Source of the DNA: Bubalus kerabau
Lineage: Eukaryota; Chordata; Mammalia; Artiodactyla; Bovidae
NCBI RefSeq assembly: GCF_029407905.1
Contig: NC_073642.1
Location: 6,324,001 to 6,388,000, forward strand
Length of the DNA stretch: 64,000 bases
Direction of reading: 5' to 3'
The translations under genes and the position numbers were made by a program. Each line of letters opens with the position of its first letter. The stretch's first letter is position 1. Positions 1 to 12,479 of the stretch are shown here, piece after piece. A model generated the notes under the pieces. The model did no database searches and had not been told where the DNA came from. It saw only the letters and a list, made by a program, of their open reading frames with translations.

Positions 1-1404
1 TGGATGTCCTTTCAAAAAACTTAAGATCTAAGCTGCTTTATGATTTTAAGATTCCAGGCTGGAGTTTCCTTGGAATATAGAGGCCATGAGTGATTTCCCT
101 GGATCTCACATAAATATTTATTTCTCCTCTTCTCCCTTTTAAATGAATGAATTATACTACGATTATGTTCTGCAACTTGCTTCTCTCACTTGGAAGTTCT
201 GTGTCGGCACTCCAAGACCCAGCACAGCTGTTGTCATGGCAGCCCTTTGTCTTCATTGATGGATATTTAGGGCAGGTCTAGTTTTGTGTAACCCCCTCCA
301 CTGCTGCACTGAATATCCTTATGTGTGCATTTCTCACACATAACCTGAACTGTCTCCCCAGGTTAAATTCCTAGCAGTAGAAGAAGCAGAGGATATAGTA
401 GGCCTTGATTTTTATAAAGATTACCAATTTGCTTTTCCAAAAGTTGCATCAATTATGTCCTTACTTATCAACCCAATATTAGTTTAAAATAAAATATGAA
501 AAACAGAGCAAAACGTATCTTTGCTGTCTTAAATGATATCAAAATTCCTGATTGTTTACAATCTGCAAAGCAAAATAACATATCTCAAAATTGGTTTTGG
601 TTTCAATTTCTTCTCATATGAATGACATTCAATATATTTTCACATTGATCCATCATTTCTATCTTTTTCAATGAATTAATAAACTCTCTAAATCTCTTCT
701 TTGGTTCGTTTGAAATTGGGCTATTCTTTCTATCACTGATTTACCAGTGCTCTTTGCAGTATATGTTGGAAACAGTTTTGACCTGTTTGTTGGTTGTCAC
801 TTCTATTTCTGCAGAATAGTTCTAATTGTTAGGTAATTATTTTATTAATTTTCTCCTTTATGGTATCTGGGTTCTGTACCATGCTTAGGAAAAAGTCCCT
901 CCTCACTTCCAAATTATATTATCATTTTCCTAGACTTTTAGTGGTATTCATTTCTATGTTTAAATATTTGATTCATCTGACACTGATTTTGGTGTGGAAG
1001 TGAGGAAGTAATATGTTATTTTTGTCCTATTACCAAGCAAACTTTCTTTTCTGGACAAATTTGAAATCCTAAATAGTAAAGCAAAACTAATGTGCATTTG
1101 GCCTATTTGTTGAGTTGTGGCTCTAACCCATTGCTTTTCTTGTCCTTTCCCTCTCTAGTCTCCAACACGTTTCATTACAATGGCTTTGTAATAATTCTAA
1201 CATTTGGTACTCTTTCTTTCAACTGACCTCCTTCTCATTTGAATTTTCTTGGCTATTCTCATGTTTATTTTTCTACATAGAATTTACTTCTCTCTTTATG
1301 TTCTAAAAGAATCTTGTTTGTATTTTAATTGAAATTGCACTGAATTATAAAATCAACATGTAGAGAACCAATATATTTATAATGTTGTCTCTCTATATAA
1401 GAGG
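1..1404. other. AT-rich intronic DNA with a faint ancient LINE signal
   Basis: No coding exon is seen. About 120-480 resembles, in antisense, the 3' part of very old L1 copies (target-site style phrases such as TTCTGCAACTTGCTTCT and AAATTCCTAGCAGTAG). The rest is unassigned. It should be intron 2 of LRRK1 by position. Confidence 0.3.
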
Positions 1405-2092
1405 ATGATATACTGAAGTATAGTTGACTTCCCTCATATAGTTGGACTTCCCTCGTAGCTCAGTTGGTAAAGAATCTGCCTGCAGTAGAGGAGACGTGGG
1501 TTTGATCCCTGGGTCGAGAAGATCCCCTGGAGAAAGAAATGGCAACCCACTCCAGTATTCTTGCCTGGAGAATCCCATGGACAGAGGAGCCTGGCAGGCT
1601 ACAGTCCATGGGGTCGCAAGAGTAGGACACAACTTAGTGACTAAAGAGACAGAGAGATAGTTGACTTATAGTATTACATTAGCATCAGGTGTACAATATA
1701 GTGGTTTGATACTTTCATAAATTATACTCTAAAGTTATTAAAAATATATTATATTCCCTGTGCTATATATTGTATCCTTGTACCTTATTTATTTTATACC
1801 TAGTAGTTTGCACTTTTTCCTTCTCTTCCTTGATCTTGTCTCCTTCCCTGTCTCTTTCCCCTCTGGTAATCACTAGCTTGTTCTCTATAGCTATGAGTCT
1901 CTTTCTGTCTTTTTATATTCACATGCTTATTTTTTAAGACTCTACATATAAGTGAAAACATAGTTTCTGTCTTTCTCTGTTAGACTTATTTCACTTAGCA
2001 TAATACCCTTCAGGTCCATCCATGTGGTTATAAAGAGCAAAATTTCATTCTTTATTACAGTTGAGTAATATTCCATTGTGTGTGTATATATA
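1405..2092 (-). mobile_element. L1 LINE, 3' part, split by later insertions (resumes at 9217)
   Basis: The 3' untranslated region of an L1 in antisense, starting near the TGAAGTATAGTTGACTT segment. It is interrupted at 1443-1656 by a SINE and at 2093 by a BovB. The break falls at TATATATGT, and the element resumes at 9217 with CATATATGTAT, consistent with a short target duplication. Confidence 0.75.
1443..1656 (+). mobile_element. Bov-tA SINE
   Basis: Complete tRNA-derived ruminant SINE. The head is CTTCCCTCGTAGCTCAG, the middle has GATCCCCTGGAGAAAG, and the tail shares the BovB 3' end. An 11-bp target duplication, ATAGTTGACTT, is present at 1420-1430 and 1657-1667. It sits inside the antisense L1. 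Confidence 0.9.
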
Positions 2093-3377
2093 TGTTGTTG
2101 TTATTCAGTTGCTAAGTCATGTCCAACTCTCTGTGACCCCATGGACTGCAGCATGCCAGAATTCCCTGTCCTCCAGTATCTCCCTGAGTTTACTAAAACT
2201 CATGTCCATTGAGTCAGTGATACCATCCAACCATGTCATCCTCTGTTGCCTCCTTCTCCTCCTGCCCTCAATCTTTCCCAGCATCAGGGTCTTTTCTAAT
2301 GAGCTGGCTTTTCACATAGGTGGCCAATGTTTTGGAGTGTCAGCTTCAGCATCAGTCCTTCCAGTTAATATTCAGGGTTGATTTCCTTTAGGATTGACTG
2401 GTTTGATCTTGCTGTCCAAGGGACTCTCAAGAGTCTTCTCCAGCATCGCAGTTTGAAAGCATCAATTCTTCAGTGGCCAGCCTTCTTTATGGTCCAACTC
2501 TCACATTCATACATGAATACTGGAAAACCACAGCTTTGACTATTGAGGACCTTTGTCAGAAAAAGTAATGTCTTTGCTTTTAATACGGTTTGTCTAGGTT
2601 TTTCCCAGCTTTTCTTCCAAGGAGCAAGCATCATGGCTGAAGTCACTGTCCACAGTGATTTTGCAGCCCAAGAAAATAAAGTTTGTCACTGTTTCCATTT
2701 TTTCCCTATCTATTTGCCATGAAGTGATGGAACCAGATGCCATGATCTTTGTTTCTTGAATGCTGAGTTTTAAGGTAGCTTTTTCACTCTCCTCTTTTAC
2801 CCTTATCAAGAGGGTCTTTAGTTCCTCTTCACTTTCTGCCATCAAAGTGGTGTCATCTGCATATGATAGGTTGTTGATATTTCTCCCTGCAATCTTGATT
2901 CCAGCTTGTGGTTCATCCATCCTGGCATTTTGCATGATGTACTCTGCATAGAAGTTAAATAAGAAGGGTGACAACATATAGCCCTGACTAACTCCTTTCC
3001 CAGTTTTGAACCAGTCTGTTTTTCCATGTGTAGTTCTAAGTGTTGCTTCTTGTCTTGCATACAGGTTTCTCAGGAGACAGTTAAGTTGGTCCAGTGTTCT
3101 CATCTCTTTGAGAATTTTCCACAATTTGTTGTGATCTACACAGTTAAAGGCTTTAGCATAGTCAGTGAAGCAGTAGATGTTTTTCTGGAATTCCCTTCCT
3201 TTTCCTATGATCCAGCAGATGTAGGCAATTTGATCTCTGGTTCCTCTGCCTTTTCTAAATGCAGCTGGTACAACCAGAAATTCTTAACTCACATACTCCT
3301 GAAGCCTCGTTTGAAGGATTTTGAGCATAATCTTTTAGCATGTGAACATTTTTTGGCATTGGCCTTCTTTGGGATTA

Positions 3378-3597
3378 GGGCTCCCAACATGGCTCAGTGG
3401 TAAAATAATCTGCCTGGCAATGCAGGAGACACAGAGAAGTGGGTTTGATCCCTGGGTAGGGAAGATCCCCTGAAGTAGGAAGTGGCAATCCACTGCAGTA
3501 TTTGCCTTGAAAATTCCATGGACAGGAGAGGCTGGCAGACTAGACTATGGGGTCACAAAGAGTTAGACACAACTGAGCAACTGAGCATGCATGCATT
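3378..3597 (+). mobile_element. Bov-tA SINE inside BovB
   Basis: Sense SINE with CAACATGGCTCAGTGGTAAA head and CAAAGAGTTAGACACAACTG tail. The flanks TTCTTTGGGATT and TTCTTCGATATT look like a diverged target duplication of BovB sequence. Confidence 0.8.
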
Positions 3598-4356
3598 CTT
3601 CGATATTGGAATGAAAACTGACCTTTTCCAGTCCTGTGGTTCATGCTGAGTTTTCCAAATTGACTGGCATGTTTAGTGAAGCACTTTAACAGCATTATCT
3701 TTTAGGATTTTAAATAGCTCAGCTGGAATTCCATCACCTCCACTAGCTTTGTTCATAGTAATGCTTCCTAAGGCCCACTTGACTTCACACTCTAGGATGT
3801 CTGCTTCTGGGTAAGTGACCACACCATCGTGGTTATCTGGGTCATTAAGACCTTTTTTGTACATTGTATTCTTGCCACCTCTTCTTCATATCTTCTGCTT
3901 CTGTTAGGTCCTTGCCATTTCTGAATTTTATTGTGCCCATCTCTGCATGAAATATCCCCTTGGTATTTCTAATTTTCTTGAAGAGATCTCTAGTCTTTTC
4001 CATTCTATTGTTTTCCTCTATTTCTTTGCATTGTTCAAGTAGGAAGTATCTCTCCTTCCTATTCTCTAGAACTCTGCATTCAGTTGGGAATATCTTTCCC
4101 TTTATCATTTGCCTTTTGCTTTTCTCCTTTTCTCAGCTATTTGTAAGGCCTCCTCAGACAACCACTTTGCCTTCTTGCATTTATTCTCGAGGATGGTATT
4201 GGTCACTACCTCGTGTACAATGTTACGAACCTCCATCCATAGTTCTTCAGGGATTCTGTCTACCAGATCTAATCCTCTGAATTTATTCATCTCCTCCACT
4301 GTATAATCATAAAGGATTTGATTTAGGTCATACCTGAATGGTCTAGTGGTCTTCCC

Positions 4357-7300
4357 CGTGTTTCTGTGTTTAGTCACTCACTCATGTCCAACTATTTGTG
4401 ACTCCATGGACTATAGCATGCCAGGCTCCCCCATTCATGGGGGTTCTCCAGGCAAGAATACTGGAATGTGCTATGGATAGATCAACTAAACAGAAAATTA
4501 GCAAGAAAACACAAACTTTAAATGATACAATGCACCAGTTAGACCTAATTGATATCTATAGGACATTTCACCCTAAAACAATGAATTTCACCTTTTTCTC
4601 AAGTGCACACAGAACCTTCTCCAGGACAGATCACATCCTGGGCCATAAATCTAGCCTTGGTAAATTAAAAAAATTGAAAACATCTTAAGCATCTTTTCTG
4701 GTCACAATGCTGTAAGATTAGATGTCAACTACTGGAAAAAAAACTGTTAAAAATACAAACATATGGAGGCTAAACAACACACTTCTGAATACCAACAAAT
4801 CACAGAAGAAATAAAAAAAAGAAATCAAAATATGCATAGAAATGAATGAAAATGAAAACACAACAACCCCAAACCTATGGGATTCAGTAAAAGCAGTCCT
4901 AAGAGGAAGGTTCATAGCAATACAAGCCCACCTCAAGAAACAGGAGAGAAATCAAATAAATAACCTAACTCTACACCTAAAGCAACTAGAAAAGGAAGAA
5001 ATGAAGAACCCCAGGGTTAGTAGAAGGAAAGAAATCACAAAAATTAGGGCAGAAACAAATGCAATAGAAACAAAAGAGACCATAGCAAAAATCAACAAAG
5101 CTAAAAGCTGGTTCTTCGAGAAGATAAATAAGATAGACAAACCATTAGCCAGACTCATCAAGAAACAAAGGGAGAAGAATCAAATCAACAAAATTAGAAA
5201 TGAAAATGGAGAAATCACAACACAGAAACACAAAGGATAATAAGAGACTACTATCAGCAACTATATACCAATAAAATGGACAACTTGGAAGAAATACATG
5301 AATTCTTAGAAAAGTATAACTTTTCAAAACTGAACCAGGAAGAAATAGAAAATCTTAACAGACCCATCACAAGCACAGAAATCAAAACCATAATCAGAAA
5401 TCTTCCAACAAAGAAAAGCCCAGGACCAAATGGCTTCACAGTTGAATTCTAACAAAAATTTAGAGAAGAGCTAACACTTATCCTACTCAAAGTCTTCCAG
5501 AAAATTGCAGAGGAAGGTAAACTTCCAAACTCATTCTATGAGGCCACCATCACTCTAATACCAAAACCAGACAAAGATGTCACAAAAAAAGAAAACTACA
5601 GGCCAATATCACTGATGAACATAGATACAAAAATCCTCAACAAAATTCTAGCAAACAGAATCCAACAACATATTTAAAAGATCATACATCATGACCAAGT
5701 GGGTTTTATCCCAGGGATGCAAGGATTCTTCAATATTCACAAATCAATCAATGTGATACACCACATTAACAAATTCAAAGATAAAAACCATATGATTATC
5801 TCAATAGATGCAAAGATAGCCTTTGATAAAATTCAACATCCATTTATTATAAAAACCTCCAGAAAGCAGGCATAGAAGGAACATACCTCAACATAATAAA
5901 AGCCATATATAATAAACCCACAGTAAACATTATCCTCAGTGGTGAAAAATTGAAAGCATTCCCCCTAAAGTCAGGGGCAAGACAAGGGTGCCCATTCTCA
6001 CCACTATAATTCAACATAATTTTGGAAGTTTTGGCCACAGCAATCAGAGCAGAAACAGAAATAAAAGGAATCCAGACTGGAAAAGAAGAAGTAAAACTCT
6101 CACTGTTTGCAGATGACATGATCCTCTACATAGAAAACCCTAAAGACACCACAGAAAATTACTAGAGATAGTCAATGAATATAGTAAAGTCGCAGGATAT
6201 AAAATTAACACACAGAAATCCCTTGCATTCCTATACACTAACAATGAGAAAACAGAAAGAGAAATTAAGGAAACAATTCCATTAGCCACTGCAAAAAAAG
6301 AATAAAATACTTAGGAAGAAATCTACCTAAAGAAATGAAAGACCTATATATAGAAAACTATAAAACACTGATGAAAGAAAGAAGACACAAATAGATGGAG
6401 AAATATACCATGTTCATGGATTGGAAGAATCAATATGGTGAAAATGAGTATACTACCCAGAGCAATCTATAGATTCAATGCAATCCCTATCAAACTACCA
6501 ACAGTATTTTTCAGAGAATTAGAACAAATAATTTCACAATTTGTATGGAAATACAAAAAAACCTAGAATAGCCAAAGCAATTTTGAGAAAGAAGAATGGA
6601 ACTGGAGGAATCAACCTGCCTGACTTCAGACTATACTACAAAGCTACAGTCATCAAGACAGTATGGTACTGGCACAAAGCAGAAACATAGATTAATGGAA
6701 CAAAATGGAAAGCCCAGAGATAAATCCACACACCTATGGACACCTTATCTTTGACAAAGGAGGCAAGAATATACAATGGAGAAAAGATAATCTTTTCAAC
6801 AAGCGGTGCTGGGAAAACTGGTCAACCACTTGTAAAAGAATGAAACTAGAACACTTTCTAACACCATACGCAAAAATAAACTCAAAATGGATTAAAGATC
6901 TAAATTTAAGACCAGAAACTATAAAACTTCTAGAGGAAAACATAAGCAAAACACTCTCTGACATAAATCATAGCAGGATCCTCTATGACCCACCTCTCAG
7001 AGTAATGGAAATAAAAGCAAAAATAAACAAATGAGACCTAATTAAACTTAAAAGCTTTTGCACAATGAAGGAAACTATAAGCAAGGTGAAAAAACAGCCT
7101 TCAGAATGGGAGAAAATAATAGCAAATGAAGCAACTGACAAAGAATTAATCTCAAAAATATACAAGCAACTCCTGCAGCTCAATTCCAGAAAAATAAACG
7201 ACCCAATCAAAAATGGGCCAAAGAACTAAATAGACATTTCTCCAAAGAAGACATAAAGATGGCTAACAAACACATGAAAAGATGCTCAACATCACTCATT

Positions 7301-8356
7301 ATCAGAGAAATGCAAATCAAAACCACAATGAGGTACCATCTCACACCAGTCAGAATGGCTGCTATCCAAAAGTCTACAAACAATAAATGCTGGAGAGGGT
7401 ACAGAGAAAAAGGAACCCTCTTACACTGTTGGTGGGAATGCAAACTAGTACAGCCACTATGGAGAACAGCGTGGAGATTCCTTAAAAAAATGAAATAGAA
7501 CTGTCATACGACTCAGCAATCCCACTGCTGGGCATACACACCAAGGAAACCAGAATTGAAAAAGACATGTGTACCCCAATGTTCATTGCAGCACTGTTTA
7601 CAATAGCCAGGACATGGAAGCAACCTAGATGTCCATCAGCAGATGAGTGCATAAGAAAGCTGTGGTACATACACACAATGGAATATTCCTCAGCTATTAA
7701 AAAGAATGCATTTGAATCAGTTCTAATGAGGTGGATGAAACTGGAGCCTATTATACATAGCAAAGTAAGTCAGAAAGAAAAACACCAATACAGTATATTA
7801 ATGCTTATATATGGAATTTAGAAAGATGGTAATGATGATCCTATATGTGAGACAGCAAAAGAGACACAGATGTAAGAACAGTCTATTAGACTCTGTGGGA
7901 GAAGGCGAGGGTGGGATGATTTGAGAGAATAGCATTGAAACATGTATATTATCATATGTGAAACAGATCACCAGTCCAAGTTCGAGGCATGAGACAGGGT
8001 GCTCAGGGCTGGTGCACTGGGATGACCCTGAGGGATGGGATGGGGAGGGAGGTGGGAGGGGGGTTCAGGATGGGAAACACATGTACACCCGTGGAGGATT
8101 CATATCAATGTATGGCAAAACCAACACAATATTGTAAAGTAATTAGCCTCCAATTAAAATTAAAAAAGACATCTCCCAAACAGAAAAATAAATAAATAAA
8201 ATATATGTAAATCTGTAGTATATTAAAAAAAAAAAAAGAATATTGGAGTGTATTGCCATACCCTCCTCCAGGGGATTTTCCCAACCTCGGGATTGAACTC
8301 AGGTCTCCCAAATTGCAGGTGGATTCTTTACTGTCTGAGCCACCAGGGAAACCCAA
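4357..8356 (-). mobile_element. Bov-tA SINE split by a full L1 insertion
   Basis: The antisense SINE has its tail half at 4357-4469 and its head half at 8236-8356, with the L1 between. The SINE itself is bounded by TGGTCTTCCC at 4347-4356 and 8357-8366, a 10-bp target duplication in BovB. Confidence 0.88.
4470..8235 (+). mobile_element. L1 LINE, 5'-truncated (3.77 kb), ORF2 disabled
   Basis: It starts inside the ORF2 endonuclease (LDLIDIYRTFHPK, then SRTDHILGHKSSL). It runs through reverse transcriptase, with FADDMILYIENP at about 6108-6143, to the C-terminus (LLHCWWECKLVQPLW at about 7420-7465), the ruminant L1 3' UTR and a poly-A tail at 8224-8237. The frame is broken repeatedly by stops and shifts. 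Target duplication AAGAATACTGGAATGT at 4454-4469 matches 8236-8251 with two mismatches. Confidence 0.93.
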
Positions 8357-9216
8357 TGGTCTTCCCGACTTTTTTCAATTTGAGCCTGAATTTTGCTAGA
8401 AGAAGTCATGGTCTCAGTCACAGTCAGCTCCTGGTCTTGTTTTTACTGACTGTATAAAGCTTCTCCATCTTTAGCTGAAAGAATATAATCAATCTGATTT
8501 TGGTGTTGATCATCTGGTGATGTCCATGTGTAGAGTCTTCTTTTGTGTTGTTGGAAGAGGGTGTTTGCTATGACCAGTGCGTTCTCTTGGCAAAGCTCTG
8601 TTAGCCTTTGCCCTGCTTCATTTTGTACTCCAAAGCCAAACTTGCCTGTTAAATCCAGGTATCTCTTGACTTCCTACTTTTGCATTCCAGTCTCCTATGA
8701 TGAAAAGGACATCTTTTTTTGTGTGTTAGTTCTAGAAGGTCTTGTAGGTCTTCACAGAACTGTTCAACTTCAGCTTCTTCGGCATTAGTGGTTGGGGCAC
8801 AGACTTGGATTACTGTGATGTTGAATGGTTTGCTTTGGAAACGAACTGAGATCATTCTGTTGGTTTTGAAGTTGCACCCAAATGCTGCATTTCAGACTCT
8901 TTTGTTGACTTTGAGAGCTACTCCATTTCTTCTAAGGGATGTTTGCCCACAGTAGTAGATATAATGGTCATCTCAGTTAAATTCATCCATTCCTGTCCAT
9001 TTTAGTTCACTGATTCCTAAAATGTCAATGTTTACTCTTACCATCTCCTGTTTGACCATGTCCGATTTACCTTGATTCATGGGCCTAACATTCTAGGTTC
9101 CTATGCAATACTGTTCTTTACAGTATCAGATTTTACTTTCTCCACCAGACACATCCACAACTGTGGTCTCTTTTTGCCTTTTCATTTTGTTCATGGGGTT
9201 CTCAAGGCAAGAATTA

Positions 9217-9805
9217 ACATATATGTATCTCATCTTCTTTATTCATTCATCTTTTGATGGACACTTAAGTTGTTTTCATATATTGGTCATTGTAAATAAT
9301 GTTGCAGTGAACATTGGAGTACATATATCTATTTGAATTTTCTTTTTGATATAAATCTATTTTGAATAAATCTATTCATTTTCTTTGGATATAAACCCAG
9401 GAGTGAAATGGCTGGATCATATGGCAGTTCTATTTCCAATTTCTTAGGAAACTCTATACTGTTTCCATAGTGTTTATACCAATTTACACTCTCACCAACA
9501 ATGCATCAGGGTTCCTTTTTCTCCACATTCTAGCCAATATTTATTATTTGTAGACATTTTGATGATAGCCATTCTGACAGGTGTGAGGTGATATCTCATT
9601 GTGGTTTCAATTTGCATTTCCCTGATGATCAGTGATGTTGAGCATATTTTCATGTGCCTGTTGGCCATCTGTATGTCTTTTTGGAAAAATGTCTGTTTAG
9701 GTCCTCTGTCCATTTTTAAATCAGGTTTTCTTTTTGTATTGAATCCTATGAGTTCTTTATACACTTTGGATATTTAGCCCTTATTAGATTTACTTAAACC
9801 TAAAT
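9217..9805 (-). mobile_element. L1 LINE, continuation of the 1405-2092 copy
   Basis: Minus-strand translation of 9492-9764 gives the ORF2 C-terminal region (IQMANRHMKICSTSLIIRE, MRYHLTPVRM). It joins seamlessly to 2092 once the BovB block is removed. It fades near 9800, where another SINE is inserted. Confidence 0.85.
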
Positions 9806-9942
9806 GCATGCATACATGCTAAGTCTCTTCAGTCGTGTCCAACTCTGTGCGACCCCATGGACAGCAGCCTACCAGGCTCCTCTGTCCATGGAATTCTCCA
9901 GGCAAGAGCACTGGAGTGGGTTGCCATTTCCTTCTCCATTAA
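9806..9942 (-). mobile_element. Bov-tA SINE, antisense, partial
   Basis: Contains TCTTCAGTCGTGTCCAACTC and TCCAGGCAAGAGCACTGGAG. The flanks TTAAACCTAAAT and TTTAACCTAAAT suggest a target duplication. From 9943 to 10299 I see nothing nameable. Confidence 0.8.
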
Positions 9943-10299
9943 ATCTAATTATTTAACCTAAATCTTAAAGGTTCCTTTATATGGCCCTGTATATTTATCA
10001 TTACTTTCCCAAGACAGTGTACATTTAATTTATATTAATTCAATAATTAAGAAAAAAGCAAAACATTTCTACTGATAGCCCCTTGGACATTCAAAGTTCT
10101 CATTTCAATTCTTCAGAGCTTGTAGGTGAGACTGGATAGGGTATTTAGTTACCCACTACATACAATGTCAATGCAAAGAGCTCCCAGGAAAGATAAAGAA
10201 AGACCAAAAAGGTCCTAGAGGTTGATAAGGAAAAGATATGAAGAGAGAGCTCAAAAAAAGTAAATATAACCAGCTCTCACACACACTAAAACATGCTAA

Positions 10300-11130
10300 G
10301 TCTCACTCATCTTAAGATAAATGCATATCAAAACTATACTGAGACATCTTTTTTCACATAGCAGATTAGGAAAAATCAAAAATTTGATAACACTGTAGTC
10401 AGGCCTATAGCGAAACAGGCAAGCACATACACTGTGGAGGCAAACAGGAAAAACTCCCATGGAGGGTGATTTGGAAGCATATGTTCTCTGGCCTGTTGGG
10501 GCTTCCCAGGTGGTGCTAGTGGTAAAGAACCCACCAGCCGATGCAGGTACATGTAAGAGACACAGTTTCCATCCCTGGGTCAGGAAGATCCCCTGAAGGA
10601 AGGCACAGCAACCCACTCCAGTATTCTTGCCTGGGGAATCCCATGGATGAGAATCCCATGGACGGGGGAGCCTGGCGGGCTACAGTCCATAGGATAGAAC
10701 AGAGTCAGACACGACTGAAGTGACTTATCACACACGCACGCACACATTCTTTGGCCCATTACTTTGAGAATTTACTGTGTAGATATACTTTTATATGTGT
10801 GAAAAGACATCAACAGCATTATTCATTATATACCTAAATATTAATAGCCCAAATGTCCATTAGAGGGGAATGCTTACTGAGGTATAATACAATAAATAAA
10901 TACATAAACTGAGCTACAATACAATAGATGCTATGCATTTGTCAAAAGAATGATGATGAATGTGTAAAAGAAAGAGGCAAAGTGCAGAACGGTGTGTGTG
11001 ATCAGCTACCCACTGTGTAAAAGAGGGAAAATATGAGTCTACATTTGTTTTGCTTGTATACATACAAAGACATTCTGGAAGGATGTAAAAACCAAAGAAT
11101 TGTAAATTGTCACTATGGTTGTTGAGTAGT
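10300..11130 (+). mobile_element. Ancient L1 fragment interrupted by a Bov-tA
   Basis: Sense fragment resembling the end of ORF2 and the 3' part of old mammalian L1s: ATGCATATCAAAACTATACTG near 10321, then CAAATGTCCATTAGAGG near 10851. It is split at 10497-10730. From 11131 to 12329 there is no recognisable feature. Confidence 0.65.
10497..10730 (+). mobile_element. Bov-tA SINE
   Basis: Head GGGGCTTCCCAGGTGGTGCT, tail AGAGTCAGACACGACTGAAG. ATTCTTTGGCCC after it mirrors GTTCTCTGGCCT before it. A 17-bp internal duplication around GAATCCCATGGA (10636-10664) is specific to this copy. Confidence 0.88.
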
Positions 11131-12329
11131 ATGACTGTATTCAAACAACTAAAGTTTTAGGATCTTGGCAAGGAAAAAGACATGAAGTCATTCACTCTGC
11201 CTTTTCCTCTGCATGTCTTCAGGCAGAGATACACACCCTCGAATTCAAACAACAAAAATTGACTCCAGCTGATTTGCCTCAAAACTGAGACTGCCATCTG
11301 CCTTCTAAATCTCAAAGCAGGCACACACAAAAAAGCAAAAAGCCAGGATAAGGGGTTCTCTGTAGCTCACAGAGTTATGAGTTGATGTATTTAACACGTG
11401 GATTTGAAGGGAACCCCACGGGTGATTACAAAGCGGCCTCTGAAAAGTTAAAAGCAAGCACCACAAATATATCTGCCTAAAAGATAATGCTTAACAGAAG
11501 CAAATGCCTGCAGCCTCACCCTTTTGCCCTGAGACAAAAATGCAGAGATTTTCAGTCTGAGTAAGAGTTTACATTCCTGGGCACCCCATTCCTCTGTGGC
11601 TAGGTTTGTAGCCTGTGGCTGAGTTGGACACAGTTGCTCTGTGATTGTCATATTCACTATTTTCCTCTATGGAAATGTCCACTCAATGGACATTCCTTTA
11701 TGGAAATGTCCAATGTAGTACAAACTTCTTTGGTTAATACAACCCTCACCAGACAACAATATGGCCCTTGATGTTTATGAGTGCTGTTCTGATTATTAAA
11801 GCAAGAAATGCCACGACTCCTCAGAAATCACAAACATGCCAAGAAGCCTGGGTTCTGCTACTGTGGCCCTTTGCCCACCAAAACCTGACTCAGCCATCAC
11901 TATTTCTCTGAGTTCAAGGCACTCCTTATGGATAGCTTTTGGCTGAACATTTAGGATACTCATGAATATTAGAACTTCGAGCTTTAGTAAAAGACATACA
12001 GGTTTTGTAATCTGGCCAAAAAAAAAAAAAGCATTCTGAAGATAAGGTGAGGAAAGATTTCGACTTCAATGAAAATACTTTCAACTAAAACTTTAATTAA
12101 AGTTTTAATTAAACAATTTTGAAGATTAAATTGGGGTCATCACATTTCAGTGATAAACACATTTTGAAAATGAGGACTCGTCAAGTTTTAAATTCCATGC
12201 CTTTTATAGCTTCAAGCCTCCAAAATCCAAGATCCCCATTTTTAAGGACCTCCTCATTTTTATCAGTATAATAATATCATCATTTTCACTAACAGAAACA
12301 GGATCCAGCTGAGGCTATATGATTTACTG

Positions 12330-12475
12330 AGGATTTACCAAGTATGCATACTTAGCAAACAGATTCTAACCATTTCTGTGTTACAGATGAGGACTGGGGT
12401 ACAGAAAGATCAGGATTTGAACCTGGCTCCTTCCAACTGCAAAGTCCACAATTTTAACACCATCACTCAGTTTCT
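12330..12475 (+). repeat. MIR SINE remnant
   Basis: Diverged mammal-wide repeat: TTACAGATGAGGACTGGGGT, then GATTTGAACCTGGCTCC and TTTTAACACCATCACTCAG, in the order of the MIR consensus. Confidence 0.75.
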
Positions 12476-12479
12476 CCTA

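Larger units (their letters stand above)
2093..9216 (-). mobile_element. BovB (RTE) LINE, long antisense copy split by a SINE and a SINE/L1 composite
   Basis: Segments 2093-3377, 3598-4356 and 8357-9216 read as one element in antisense. Its 3' end is at 2093 and its endonuclease region is at 8.4-9.2 kb. Minus-strand translation of 2594-3124 shows reverse transcriptase with FYAEYIM and YADDTTLMAESEEELK. Translation of 8649-8855 shows APE-endonuclease sequence (CAPTTNAEEAEVEQF). It is about 2.9 kb when reassembled, 5'-truncated and broken by stops, so not mobile. Confidence 0.9.
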
